A stretch of 64,000 bases of DNA from Pterobdella sp. o SKG-2022 (lineage: Eukaryota > Annelida > Clitellata > Hirudinida > Piscicolidae), in assembly GCA_964035795.1 (NCBI GenBank), contig OZ038321.1, positions 2,351,921 through 2,415,920 of the forward strand, written 5' to 3'. Within the stretch, counting starts at the first letter, position 1. Each line of letters begins with the position of its first letter. A program made the translations under genes and the position numbers. This document shows, in pieces, positions 28,037 through 40,600 of this stretch. The notes under the pieces were generated by a model that made no database searches, had not been told where the DNA came from, and saw nothing but the letters and a program-made list of their open reading frames with translations.

Positions 28037-31000
28037 AAATTTCAAACTTAAGCTTATTTCCATACAGCTTCTCAAACAGTCGCATTTATAAGAAGTTTTT
28101 AATGTTTTGGGAAAAAAATTACAATGCTATCTTCAACATAAAGTTATTATTAAGTTCATAAATCCTGAAATGCATCTAGAAACAGTTTTTCAAGTTTCCA
28201 AAAAAGTTAGTGCTTAGAAAATGAAATGAATTGAAAGGCCGTTATCTTGTCTTTGAGTGTTATTTGCTCCGTCTTGCAGTGCTTTTGATCCCCTGATTCT
28301 GTCTTTCAAGCAATCAAGGCAATTTTTTAGCTCGAGAAGTGAATAAGAAGGGTCTTCTGTTTTAGACCACTCAGACATCGGTGAAGTCATTTTCTGCTGA
28401 CTCTATTTTTAATTTTACCAAACGTAAGATAGTTTCTCTTATCATGTTTCCCAGCTTTTTTATTAAACTGAATGCAGTGATGAATACAAACGGAGTTCTT
28501 TGGGTAATCTTAACAGTGTTGTCTTTATACAAACATCCTCATACTGATACAGGTGTTTTGAGTGACTCTTTATTCAGGTAGCTTTTTAAGCTTAGCTCTT
28601 TTGAAATGAAAGCATCTGCAAGAGATTCTTGATACTCTGCACGCACCTCCACTTAAAATCAAACTGTTGAATGTGTTAGTCATGAGAAACGATGTGATTT
28701 GTTGCTAAATAGGCGGGTTGAGAGCTTGAATGTGTTTCTAAATGTTAAAAGCTGAATATCGATTGTTTATAACTGTTACTGATACCGTTAATGTGGCATT
28801 TTATGCACATGGTTTGAACTTAGTTTTTTTTAGTTTTATCATGATGTGTTTTTATATTCGATAGTTGTTAGCATAATTTTGAAAAATTCATGAATTGTAA
28901 GAATCTGTATTTTTTCTTAAGTCCGTCAAGTCCGAAGAGGCAACACTGAAACATTTCAGTAGGTTTGCGGGAGTTTTTGTGGTCTGTTGCTCTCAAACTT
29001 CTCGTAGAAATCTCAGTGAAAAAGTTTCAGTTGAATGATGGCAACGATGAACTAATTGGAAAGACAAAAGCGATTATTGATGTTGGGGTGATGAAGAGCC
29101 TCGAAAGAACAATTCCTTCAAAAAGTTTTGATAGAAGCTTTAAGTTTACTTTGGGCCATTATGATTATAGGGTCTTTTGACCCAGATCTGATTTTTTCAA
29201 AAGCTGTGGGACATAAGCATGTTTGCATAGATCTGAAACGCTCCCATTGGCAAAAGATAAAATGAAGATTTTTTATTCAAAAAGAGGTTCTAGAGTAAAT
29301 ATCCTCTCAAAATTTAGAAAAAAATGGTATTTTTTACATTATAAAGTTTAGACCATTCGAAATAGAGCGTTTGTTTAAAAATAATTTCATCAAGCTTATT
29401 TTATAAGAGGTTCTCGTTAAATTAGCAAACGCGTCTCTGATGTTTGAGTTGGGATCCTTCTTGTTGCAGCATTTTCTCTCGAATAACATGAATAAGCATT
29501 TAAAAAAGGATTTTTGTTGGGAACTTTTATGAATGTGTTTTGAAGGCTTGGACATTTCTCTGTGAGGTTCATGAATTTTACGCTCCAAGACTTTTTCTTC
29601 ACAGTTTCCTACATATTTGTTCATGGTTGACACAAACTTTTGGTTCAACTGTGCATTTATTTATCAGATATCTGTTTTGAAATTTTTTTATCATGACAAT
29701 TTTTCCATAGGATACTTTCCAAAACATTAACTTTCAATCTTCATGGTTTTTAATGAATATGTTGAGATTTTTTTTCCACTTTTTTTCTAGTCATTCTTCT
29801 CACTTCATTACCAAATGACAATTGTACAAACATATGGTAATATTACTCATAAATTTCTATATTATTTACAGAGAACTATGGCAACTACATGTTTCTAATT
29901 ATTTTTAATTAACTCATTTTAAAAATGTATTTCCATTTTTGTTTATCTTTCAGATATATTAACTAGAAATTTGAAAAAAATGCACATAATTAAATAGTGA
30001 ATTTACAGATTTAATTACTAGAGAACTGCCATAAAATCTCTGGTCTCAAGATGACTTGATATATAATCTTCAAAATTTCTTTTTATTTTCATTTTATTGA
30101 TTGTTTTTTAACCAATATTTCAAGAAAAATTACTTCTTTAATGTTATCTTTACGTTCATCAGCAACCTCCCAACCACCCACCAAGCCTCTCTCTTCATAC
30201 ATCCACAAACAACGGGCTTATTTCACTTCTCAAGTAATAAATCTAAAATTAAACAAAATTTTTTCAAAATTTTTTTTTTTGAAATATAAATAAGAACATT
30301 TTTTTTCTGGTGAGTAGCCCAATTAGATTTCATAGAACTAATTGTGTGAACACAGCTCATAAAAAAATAATATTTTTCCGACGCAGTTTTGTCCCTCAAA
30401 TCTTGTTTTTTTTACGAGTATTTTTACGTTTTGAGATATCTTTTGAAATAGATATATATGAAATGTGTTTTTTTTATGACCTTCTTTGTGCTTTTTTTGT
30501 CATGTTTTGTATGCATTTTTTTGTATTAAATTATTTTCAACTGATTAATAAAAAATGGTTACAGTCAAAAAATGAAAAAATATATGCGATTTTTTTTGCA
30601 TCGTAATACAAAAAAAATAACATAAAAACAAGTCTTCAAAACCGATTGATACAAGTTGAACTTGGAGAAATGAATGGGTTTTCTATATTCCATCATACTC
30701 TTTTTATCCATTTTCTAATTCATAAAATCTACGTTATTGTTAAATTATTTTTCTAATCCAAGTGATTTTTATTTACTTTAATTAATTTTTTCACTTCAAT
30801 GCTATTTTTATCATGTCCAAACCTCATAGCTTATTCTCATCGTTAGTTATACATACTTCTACCATTGTTAATTGGTGTTAGTTTTGAAGTTTTGCTGTTC
30901 TTCTTGGATTTATTCTGGCCAGTTTATCGCATGAAGTTGATATTTTTTCCAACAAAATTTAATTAATTATTACAAAAGTTTGTTTTGAAATTTCAAAACG

Positions 31001-33922
31001 TGTCACGAAGATTTTTCATCGAATATATAAATGACTAAAAGTTTAAAATATGTATTTTTTGCGAAATTAAAAAAAAAAACGGAATGAAAATTCCACGTAT
31101 AAATAATTTTTTTATTTTAAAAAATGAAAAATTTTTCATATTTTTTGTTGAATTAAAAAACCAAATGAAAAGTTATTTATGTGGAGAAATATTTTTTGAA
31201 AAAAGTTGAGGTTTCCATAATGGAGGTCTAAAAGAACATGACTTGTGAGAAAACATGGCAACAAGAGATATAGCAAGGCATGTATTGATTGAATATAAAT
31301 TTTAAAAATACTCTTCATAAACAACATTCGAAACACAACAATGATAATTAAGCTATGAAATTTTTCTAATATATCTTTTTCGTACGGGAAATATGTCATC
31401 CGAAACAAGCAAATTTTTTCCACCAAAGTAATTTTCTTTTTATTTTCAAAATTTATTTGCCTACTTTTCAAAAAACGCAAATGTTTTAAACTTTAATCAT
31501 TTCAACTCCCGCTTTCTTCATGTTTTCGAATTTTCTTAAAAGTTTTTCCATAATTATTTGTTCTATTATTTTTATCATACGTTGCTTCTCCATGTTTTTC
31601 TTATCCACATAGCCCTCATTTTACGATAAAAAACAAAAAAATTAACTTTAAAAAAAAGATTCATAAGATGTCTCTAAAGAAATAATTCAAATATTTTTCA
31701 TTCGTTTTAATATTTTCAGTTCTCGCTTAAAAAAATATATATTATAATTCCTGCTTCATTTGAACTCTCTCAACCACCTTTAGCCTGGATAGATAAAATG
31801 AATTCATAATTTTTAAAATTTCAATGTTTCTATAAAGCAATTTGCGCGTTTTTCCATTGAATCTTGCAGTTTGTATACTCAGCTAAAAGCATATCTCGGC
31901 ATTCAATTAATACATTTTTAACATGCTTTAATAACCAGCAGTTTGCTTTGCTCACAAACCTTTTTCATTTTTCTATATTTTTTTTGTTTCTGTTATTTTT
32001 CATTATAATTTCTCAAATATTGTGAATAACAAGAAAAAATTTTGTATATAAAAGTAGCTTTTAGTGTGGATGACCAAATATTTCAAGTTCATTAATTTAT
32101 ATCTACCTAACAAATTGAAATTAATCTCTACTCTCTCACCTTCACTGACGTCAGATTGAAATAATTTTATATAAAACTTCAAGAAAACACAAAATTTAAA
32201 ATTACTTAAAAGCTTCATGATGGTAACTTCAAGAATAATACATAACTTAATACCTTGTTTCCACTTTTATATAATCCCCCCCATTATAACCTTCATTACC
32301 ATTCATTTTTCGTATCCTCGTTGAAATTTCCATCATTTACATTTATTTAAACTTCAGAATGAGTTTAGATATAGAGGTTATGAACGTTTGAGCATTCAAA
32401 GCCTGAAACAACGGCCGAGGCGATGATTAAAAGCGTGTGTTTTGATGTCTTTGCACGTCCAGGTGGGTCGTTAGTGCAAAAGTTGTTTAAAACAAAAATT
32501 AGCATTGAAGTTTTAGTAAACAGTGTAAACTCACCAAATGGGCGTTAAACTACACTTGAAAATCACAGTTTTCACATTTTCGTAGTTTCAGAATTTCTCT
32601 TATTAAATAATCAGAGTGGAATTTTCAAACTTGATCATGAACATAAAACTAAATGTTTAGAAAATTTATATATAATAAGTCAAAACCTCTTTGACCACTT
32701 CCATCAAAACTGATAAAAACGCGACTCAAAAATTGAATTTGCAAAAAGCAGATAGATGAAACTGCAGTGAGACAAGTGAAATATTCTTAAGGAAAGACTC
32801 AGCCAAGCGTTAGTAGTGTTTGGGTCTGCCTTGAACGCACCCAGCCATCTCAAAATACATTAATTTCTTGTGTTTGTGTGTGTTCCGGTAGACATATCGG
32901 AATTTTTTATTGAATTTTTTTTTATTATTCTTTATTTTTTTCAATGTTTTCCTTTTTAATAAAAATTTTTTTTATTCTTTTCAAATATTCATTTTCGTTG
33001 TATTGTGTTTATTTATTCGTTTATTTTCTTTTTCATTATTCCAATTGTTTTTATTCATCTCTATTCATATTTCAACTTTCGAACTTTTTATAAAAAAATG
33101 TAAATTGATATCGAAAAACTCAAAAAAATAGAAAATTCTGAACTTTTTCACAAAAATTTCTCAATCTCTCTTTACATACATTTCCAAGTTGTTGAAAGCT
33201 TCCCTCCAGTTTCAACCACCGGTAAATTTTTGATATGTGAAAGCGCCATGTTGAAAACATGAGAAAACAAAATTTAAATGTCTTTCTAATGCATATCTGT
33301 GAAAATTTCCCAGTATGCAATGGTTGAATTATTAAAAATTGGAATTTTGATTTTATAATTGATGGAGCTGTTCTCTATTATATTACACAGCAATGAAATA
33401 TGACTCTTAAATTGACTCCACCTCTTAAAACCACCCATATATGATCCATAAAAAACAAAAAAAAAAGTTTGACTTTTAATAATTTGCAACTTTAGAACAA
33501 AATGAATCACCTGCATTTATAAAAAAAATTTTTTACGGAAAAAAATAATTTTATTCATAATTTTGGAGTGTTTTGTCAAAAGTAGACAATAGAATTGAAA
33601 AAGTATTTAAAAAAAATGTTCATTAAAAATATAACTTGGAATCCCGATGAATGGATTGATTTATGAGTGTGTAAAAAGGATGAATGCATTCAAACTGAGT
33701 AAAAGTTTAAAGTTTTTGAGAACAAAAATTCTAAACACTATTAAAATAAAAATGAAGAATAATAATATGGAAGTTGAAATATGAAAAATAATCATGTCAA
33801 AGATTGAAATAATAATGATAAAAAAAATGAATAAATAATAATAATAATAAAAATAATATAAAAATCAAATAATAATTATAGAAAAAAGAAATGATAGAAA
33901 TAATGATGACATAAATATTTGA
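28037..33922. other. Intron 2 central part, no gene
   Basis: Nearly 6 kb of A/T-rich intron. The + open frame at 28965-29180 and the minus frame at 29334-29648 show no domain I recognise and lack supporting splice or repeat context. No SINE or LINE signature was found. Confidence 0.45.
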
Positions 33923-33979
33923 AAAACAATAATAAAAATGATGATAACAATAATAATAGTGATGACAATAATAATAATG

Positions 33980-34019
<40 letters not shown>

Positions 34020-34036
34020 TGACAATAATAATAATG

Positions 34037-34076
<40 letters not shown>

Positions 34077-34104
34077 TGACAATAATAATAATGATAATAA
34101 AAAC
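33923..34104. repeat. (AAT)n with a 57-bp higher-order period
   Basis: AAT repeat in which the marker phrase GATGACAATAATAATAATGA recurs at 33961, 34018 and 34075, exactly 57 bases apart. Whole 57-bp blocks have therefore been duplicated on top of the trinucleotide repeat. Confidence 0.95.
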
Positions 34105-34573
34105 AGTAATAATGAGGATACTAATACTGATATTGATATGATGACAGAAGTTAGCTATCTAGAAAGCTGAGGAATTTTAGAATGAAATACTAGTATTCAC
34201 CCAATACAAAAGCACACATGTTCTACAAGGGTAATTCTGTGTGGGATTATAAATTAAAATGTTATTTTTCATTTCTTGGCGAAACAGTGACTCCGAGGCA
34301 GATAAGCCAGCTTGGCTGTTCACCTAGCAGTAATTAGAGAGAAGTAAATCAAAGGAAATAACACAAACAACTTCGAAAAAATTAATTTTTAAAACCTAAC
34401 ATCAAAAAGAATAACAATGGAATTTTGAGACATGCTTATTTAAAAACGACTCAACACGGTAAGCACCTCTTATAGACGTTTGAAGGAACGACAGATTGCC
34501 GCAAAATAACGGAAAGCTTTTGAAGAAAATAAAAGACCAACGGATGGAAAAGGGATAGTCGAAACGAATGTCT
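34105..34573. other. Intron 2, no gene
   Basis: No feature recognised in this stretch, which is somewhat less A/T-biased than its surroundings. Confidence 0.45.
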
Positions 34574-34848
34574 CACAAGCTTTTTGGATTACCTTGTCAT
34601 ACATAATCGTGTGTGCGTGCAACACAAACGTGCACTTGATTTTTTTGTACGTGCAACAAAAATTTGCATGTGATCTTTTTGTGCGTGTAACAAAAATGTG
34701 GTCGTATGTACGAGAAAAAAAAATAGATGTGCGTACAACAAAAAATGCACGTGCAACACAAATGTGTGTGCGTGATGTTTGTGCACGTTACGTGCGTGTA
34801 GTTTCCTTTGTATGTGAGCTTCGTATAGTCTCCACAAGCTTTTTGGAT
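34574..34848. repeat. GTGCGTGCAAC-type repeat block bounded by 16-bp direct repeats
   Basis: The 16-mer CACAAGCTTTTTGGAT occurs at 34574-34589 and again, perfectly, at 34833-34848. Between them lie 243 bases made largely of degenerate copies of phrases such as GTGCGTGCAACAAAAATGTG. The layout could be an insertion with target-site duplication or a segmental duplication. Confidence 0.85.
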
Positions 34849-35520
34849 GGAGGATTTCATGTTTATCTGATTAAAATGGTATAAAATTTTGAATTGAGTT
34901 TTCAGAAATTTGAGTCTTTCAAATCTTTGAACTCGATACTGGCATATTATAAACGCTCCTTGTTATCTTTAAAAAATAATTACATAATATTTATTTCATA
35001 ATCATTTCACATTAAAATTATAATAATATCAAAATTTTCACTTAAAATCTACATTTAAATTGAATTGATCTTAAAACTCCCTCAAAAGCAACTCCAGTAA
35101 TTAAATTCTCCCGTTGTAAGAACCATGATACAGCAAACCTTCAGCAATTAATCAAGCTGTCATATTTGCTCATCACATCATTACTGTCTCAAGTCCCCAC
35201 CATACATCACTCAACTACGCTTTCTATACTACCATATCGGACGCTAGACCCTTATTATTATATTTTTTGTTATTTTGCTTTTCTTATTATCATTATATTT
35301 ATTATTAATTCGCCTTTTTTATTTTATAATGATTTCTTTTCTATGAAGTAAATTAACCAGTAAAAAAATTCGAATTTTGAATATCTCCGCATTAAGGTGT
35401 TGTATCAGCCCTGAATGTCCAAACTTAAACTGATTGAGAGAGCAAACGTATGTTAGCTGATAGTGTTGAGTGAAAGATGAGTTGAGTTTTGATGTATGTA
35501 GACAGTTTCGAATCATTTTT
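34849..35520. other. Intron 2, no gene
   Basis: A/T-rich intron, nothing recognised. Confidence 0.45.
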
Positions 35521-35806
35521 TTATTGCATTGTAGCGTATTGTATTTTATTGTATACTATTGTATTTTATTGTTTTTTCTTGTATTGTATTTTTTTGTATT
35601 GTGTAGTATTGTATTTTATTGTATTTTATTGTATGCATTGCATTGTATTGCATTGTATTGTATTGTATTGTATTGTATTGTGTTGTGTTGTATTGTATTG
35701 TATTGCATTGTATTGTATTGCATTGCATTGTATTAAATTGCATTGTACTTTATTGTATTGTATTGTGTTGTATTATATTGTATTGTATTGTATTGTGTTT
35801 TATTGT
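35521..35806 (+). repeat. (TATTG)n pentanucleotide array
   Basis: About 285 bases of TATTG repeats, purest from about 35640, with TTTTA, GCATTG and GTGTTG variants toward both ends. Confidence 0.95.
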
Positions 35807-37261
35807 AAATGTCTGTCCACATAAATGTCTTCGTTTTTCATCACTTACGTTTTTCTCTTTTGAAACAATCAGCATCTGCGGCTTTTAATTATGCTTTCTT
35901 CCATTTCACCCTTTGATCAGACATCCCAATCATAAAACGCTAAATTTAATGTTCACTAATGAGCTTCAACGGTTATAATTAATATATCACTATTACGTTT
36001 CCTTGTTTAGAATTTTTAGACTCGAAATATTACAAAAAAAAACAATCTTTTTCCTTTTTTGTTGAGTTGGACACAAAAATTATTAACAAATGGCTTTTTT
36101 GAATTCTCCAAAGATCTTATAGCTTTAAATAATACACCCTCAAACTAAATACATTTAAATAGTGTAATTTTTCAGCCTGTTATCTTTATAACGTCTCCAG
36201 GCAAGTTTATCCGTCATAACCATAAAACTTTATATGCAGTGTATCTGTCTATCTATTTTAATACGCAGTTTACAGTTCTCCATAGAAAATAAAAAAGCCT
36301 TCATCTCTTCACTCTCGCTTTACAGCTGCGGCTAAATTGAAGTTGGGGATATTGCTTTTAATTGTGGACAATTTCGTTATAAGTATTTTAATTGTGAACA
36401 CTTTAGTTATGAGTCTCTTCCACGCGTTATTAACTTAGCTATATAACTTAAAAATGGCGGCGTGCGTACTTCTTTTAACTTTTATGTCCTTCGTTTTAAT
36501 GCTTTCAAAAATTTCAGCTGAATCTTTTGTTGATTTTTAAATTGTTTCCATCGACCTCTGAGAGAACATTTTGAAAGTTGAATTTTTTTGAAATTTTCTG
36601 GATTAAATATCACTATGACAAAGCTTGTTTCTGATGATTAACATTTTTATTATTACTATTATTATTATTATTTTTATTACAATGGATATTATTTTTATAA
36701 TTTTTTTTTATCTCTAGTTAAACAACTTGGTCGAATAGGATTGGAGGGATCATCAAAAAAAAACAACACTCACTTATCATTTCATTTTCACTTGAAAAAT
36801 TATCAATTTGTTCTATAAAGTCATCTTAAACAACCTTCCATAAGTTGAACACTACCAAAACTATGATCCAAGCGCATTTTTTTATCAGATCAGATCTAGA
36901 GGGAAAAAATACTTCAAATATTATGAAAAATCTCACTTCAAATATTAGGAATACAATGAGATTGTAAAAAAGTTTATAGTGACGACAACCCAAAGAGTTT
37001 GCGAGCCACTTGGGTTCAAACTTAAGAGTCTAAGTCTAATGTTTTTGTTATTCCTCATAATCAATTCAAAAATTTTTTGCACCACTAAGCTTTTGAAAAG
37101 CTTCCAAGGTAAATATTGAATGTTCAAGTAAGGTTCATGGTGCTTTGAAGTGTGGTTTGATATTAAATTCACAAGTTGCATTTAAAAATAAGTTTTCTCG
37201 ATGTCTTAGACAGGTATTGTTGTTGGTTGGAGATAAGACAATCTACTTAAATATAATGGAA
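35807..37261. other. Intron 2, no gene
   Basis: A/T-rich intron with a short (ATT)n near 36650-36675. No supported gene. Confidence 0.45.
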
Positions 37262-37311
37262 ACAATAAAATACAATACAATACAATAAAATAAAATACAA
37301 TACAATACAAT
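37262..37311. repeat. (CAATA)n pentanucleotide array
   Basis: Short AATACA repeat with AATAAA variants. It is the reverse complement of the TATTG array 1.5 kb upstream. Confidence 0.9.
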
Positions 37312-37549
37312 TTAGCAAACTACAAACCAACGAAAAAACTCCCTAACCTACAGAAAAAATGAAAAAGGGACATTTTGATACAACGAATTCACAAACACTA
37401 CTGAAAAAAAAACACAATGCAAGAAGATATATTTTAATAAGCTAAAATGGCGTCAAATGCGAAAGTTGTGAGACCCCAAAATAGTATTTTAAACAGAAAA
37501 TTACAATCGCGTGCAATTCTATGTTTAAAAATAACTGTTAAATAAAAGA

Positions 37550-37550
<1 letters not shown>

Positions 37551-37637
<87 letters not shown>
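37551..37637 (+). repeat. (TG)n tract 3
   Basis: 87 bases of uninterrupted TG repeat on the + strand, giving (UG)n in the CELF pre-mRNA. Confidence 0.97.
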
Positions 37638-37638
<1 letters not shown>

Positions 37639-40600
37639 GGGAAATTATGAGAAGATATATGAGACAAAAAACAAATATATAAAAGTAAATAATATAAATG
37701 ACTATTACTGCAAATATAATTGCAAAATATTGGAAAGACTGAAAATAGGAATTATGAAGAAAAATACAACATAAGAGAAATTCATGCAAATAATATCTTA
37801 AAAAAGTTAATAACGATACGAAATATATAATGATAAAAAGCGAAAAATATAAATAACGATAAAAAGTAAAATATGAATAATGATATAGCGCAAAAGTTGC
37901 AAAATAATAAAAAATTTAAAATGAGGAGTATTATTAATTATGAAATATTCAGCGCTACGTGAGTGATGATTGCATTTTAAATTCACTTTTAGTGAGTTTT
38001 AAAATATTTAGTTTTTTGGTCTTAAAATTGCCATTAAGAGTTTATAAAACTTTCTGATTGAAATTATTTTGAAAACGGGTTTTTTAATGAATTCCAAAAA
38101 ATTATTGTTTCATTAAATTTTTCAAATTATTTCAAAATTATTTTCCAAACTTTTCTTAAATTTTTAGCTTCTCAATAGAAATATCGATTTAAAAAAAAAA
38201 TAAAGTTTTATGCACAAAATTTTTCAAAAAACAAGCCCAAGAAGTCACTTTTAAACACAAACGAAGATTAGCATGAAGATAAGTAAGATCTAAAGAAAAA
38301 TTCATTTTATCACACAAAACAGCTTCGAATTTCATCAAAATTAACTAAACAAAAAAAATACTTTTTATGAAAAATTGATTATATCCATTCAAAAAAATAA
38401 TAAAAGTTTGGGAAAATAATTTTTTTTCTGGGACGTGAGCGAAAATTAGCGACTGGAATGTTGAAAAAATGAGAACTGCTTGCTTGTGAGACAAAAAGAC
38501 ATATTTCCGACCTGTTATGTCGTGATTAATGCCACTTTCTTTGCTCTTCTCCTATTTATTATTTTTGATCTTGCGGTTATTTTTTTGAACTTTTTTTGTT
38601 TTTTCAACGTTCATTTATCATTTTTGATTTCTGTGTCTAGTTTGTCGTTGTGCATTACTATTAGAAAAATGCCTGCAGATTTTGATACACCGCTAAATAA
38701 TTTACTCAATGCCTGATGCACATTCGTTGGCTAGTTTTTGAGTATTTAATTTTTGAGCCACAAATTTTAAGAAGCAAGTTTGTTCGACACACAAAATTGT
38801 GCCTTTAAAGCAATAACAGAATCAACGTTGAGAAGCTACGTCTGCTCTACTTGAGGGCTATGCGTTCGTAACTGAGTATTTTAATTTTCGAGCTGTATCT
38901 CAATTAACCCGTGTTTTTTAAATTATTTTGAAGCTTCAGATTGTATTTATAAAAAGATTTCCAAAATATTTTTTGTAACTATTTCTCTAATTTTCCCATG
39001 ACATGTTTTTAGCGTGGTATAAATTTCTTTTATTAAAAAATGTCCCTTTTCCACTCCTTGCCAACGCTTCTCTCAATTTACGTCTTCACTCTGCCTGTAA
39101 ATTCCTTTTTAAACTTGAACACCTGTTAGCGTCTCCTTAATTCAACTTTTACAACCGTTCTTTACACACATCTTATGTTCCAGTCAAGAATTCTGATTTA
39201 AAAGGCTGTCTTCGCGAGTCTGTCGGCTGTGGCATTCAGTGATTTGTGTGTTTATGCATTATAATAGTGAAAGGATAAAACATATGGATACGTTTTTTTT
39301 GTGTTTTATTTAGTTGTGAGATATTAAAATTAGGTGGAGTTATGTGTGTTATATAGAAGAGCTTTTTTAAAAGTAGAAAACATGGATAAATACTTGAAGA
39401 CTGCTCGGACAGATTTATTTTTAATGTGAGTGATTATCTCTGCACAAACCTTAGGATTTAGTGTTTCAGCTATGAGTAATGCATTAGTAATGAAGAGAGT
39501 TATTTTAAAGTATTAAAAAATTAAAAAATTTTGATTTTTCAAAAACTTAACGTTTTTTAATGATATTTTAGCTCCTTTAAATGTTAAAAACATTCATGGA
39601 AGTTATTACCAAGAAAATTTTTGCTTCAAAACTCAAGACTTAAATCAAACTAACTTCATAAAACCAATAAGCAATGAGAACAATATTTCTGATGAGAAGT
39701 TCTTGGTTTTGGCGCCAATTTCAAGAAACATGACTAGAGCATCAGACAGGATTAAAGAGAGAATGAAAAGCCCGTGGTAATTGAAGCAGTGGATGGCTGC
39801 AGAAACGTTCGTACATTCTTAATAAGAAGCTTGTGTGTGACTTGCAGCTCTTCGCGATTTTTTGGTTGTTTTGAGGTCTTTCGTCAATTTTTGGATATTT
39901 TGAGCATTTTTTAAAATTAAAAAAAAAATTTTTCTGTTTTTTTTTTAAATTTTTTATAATTTTTTTTTGGTTTTTCCAAGCCTTTTTGAAGATTTTTTTT
40001 TGGATATTTCAGATCTTTTTGAGACTTTAGTTTCTTTCAAGGAATTTGTTGGCATTTTTCAGGCGTTGAAATGCTTTTGGAAGTGTTTGAGGTTTTTTAT
40101 AGTATTTATTATAATGATTTTGTTGTCTCTTAATGAGAAGGAATATGCAGTATGTTTGAAAGGAAAGTAAGAGTAAAATTATCGAGTTGAGAAAACCAGC
40201 TTTTGAATTTTAAAGAATTTGTAATGAAAATGTATGCAAGAAAAAGTGTTGTGGAAGGTGGGTATGACGCCCAGAAAGGAAAATTATTTTGACAGTCGAC
40301 CAAAAACGTGGAGTTTTATGGCATGGGTAATATATATGAAACATGGAGTGAAAAAATTTAATTGATGGATTGCCTGAAAGATACCAGAGCCATAAATTTA
40401 GCGGTAACATGGAGGCTTCAATTACACACGAAACATAAATTACACAAAAGCTATAGATTACTCAAACAAGAATTAAAAATTAAATCGCAGGTATTCATAA
40501 AAATAAACTTCAAAAAAGTATTGTTTTATTATAGGTGTTTAAAAATTAACGCCAGACTCATCTTTTGAAGACTCAATATTTCCTAGTTAAGGCCGTCCAA

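Noticed and set aside
28965..29180. Plus-strand open frame of 71 codons with ordinary-looking composition
   Set aside because: I recognise no domain. It does not fit any missing part of the CELF protein, and its flanks do not form convincing splice sites in phase.
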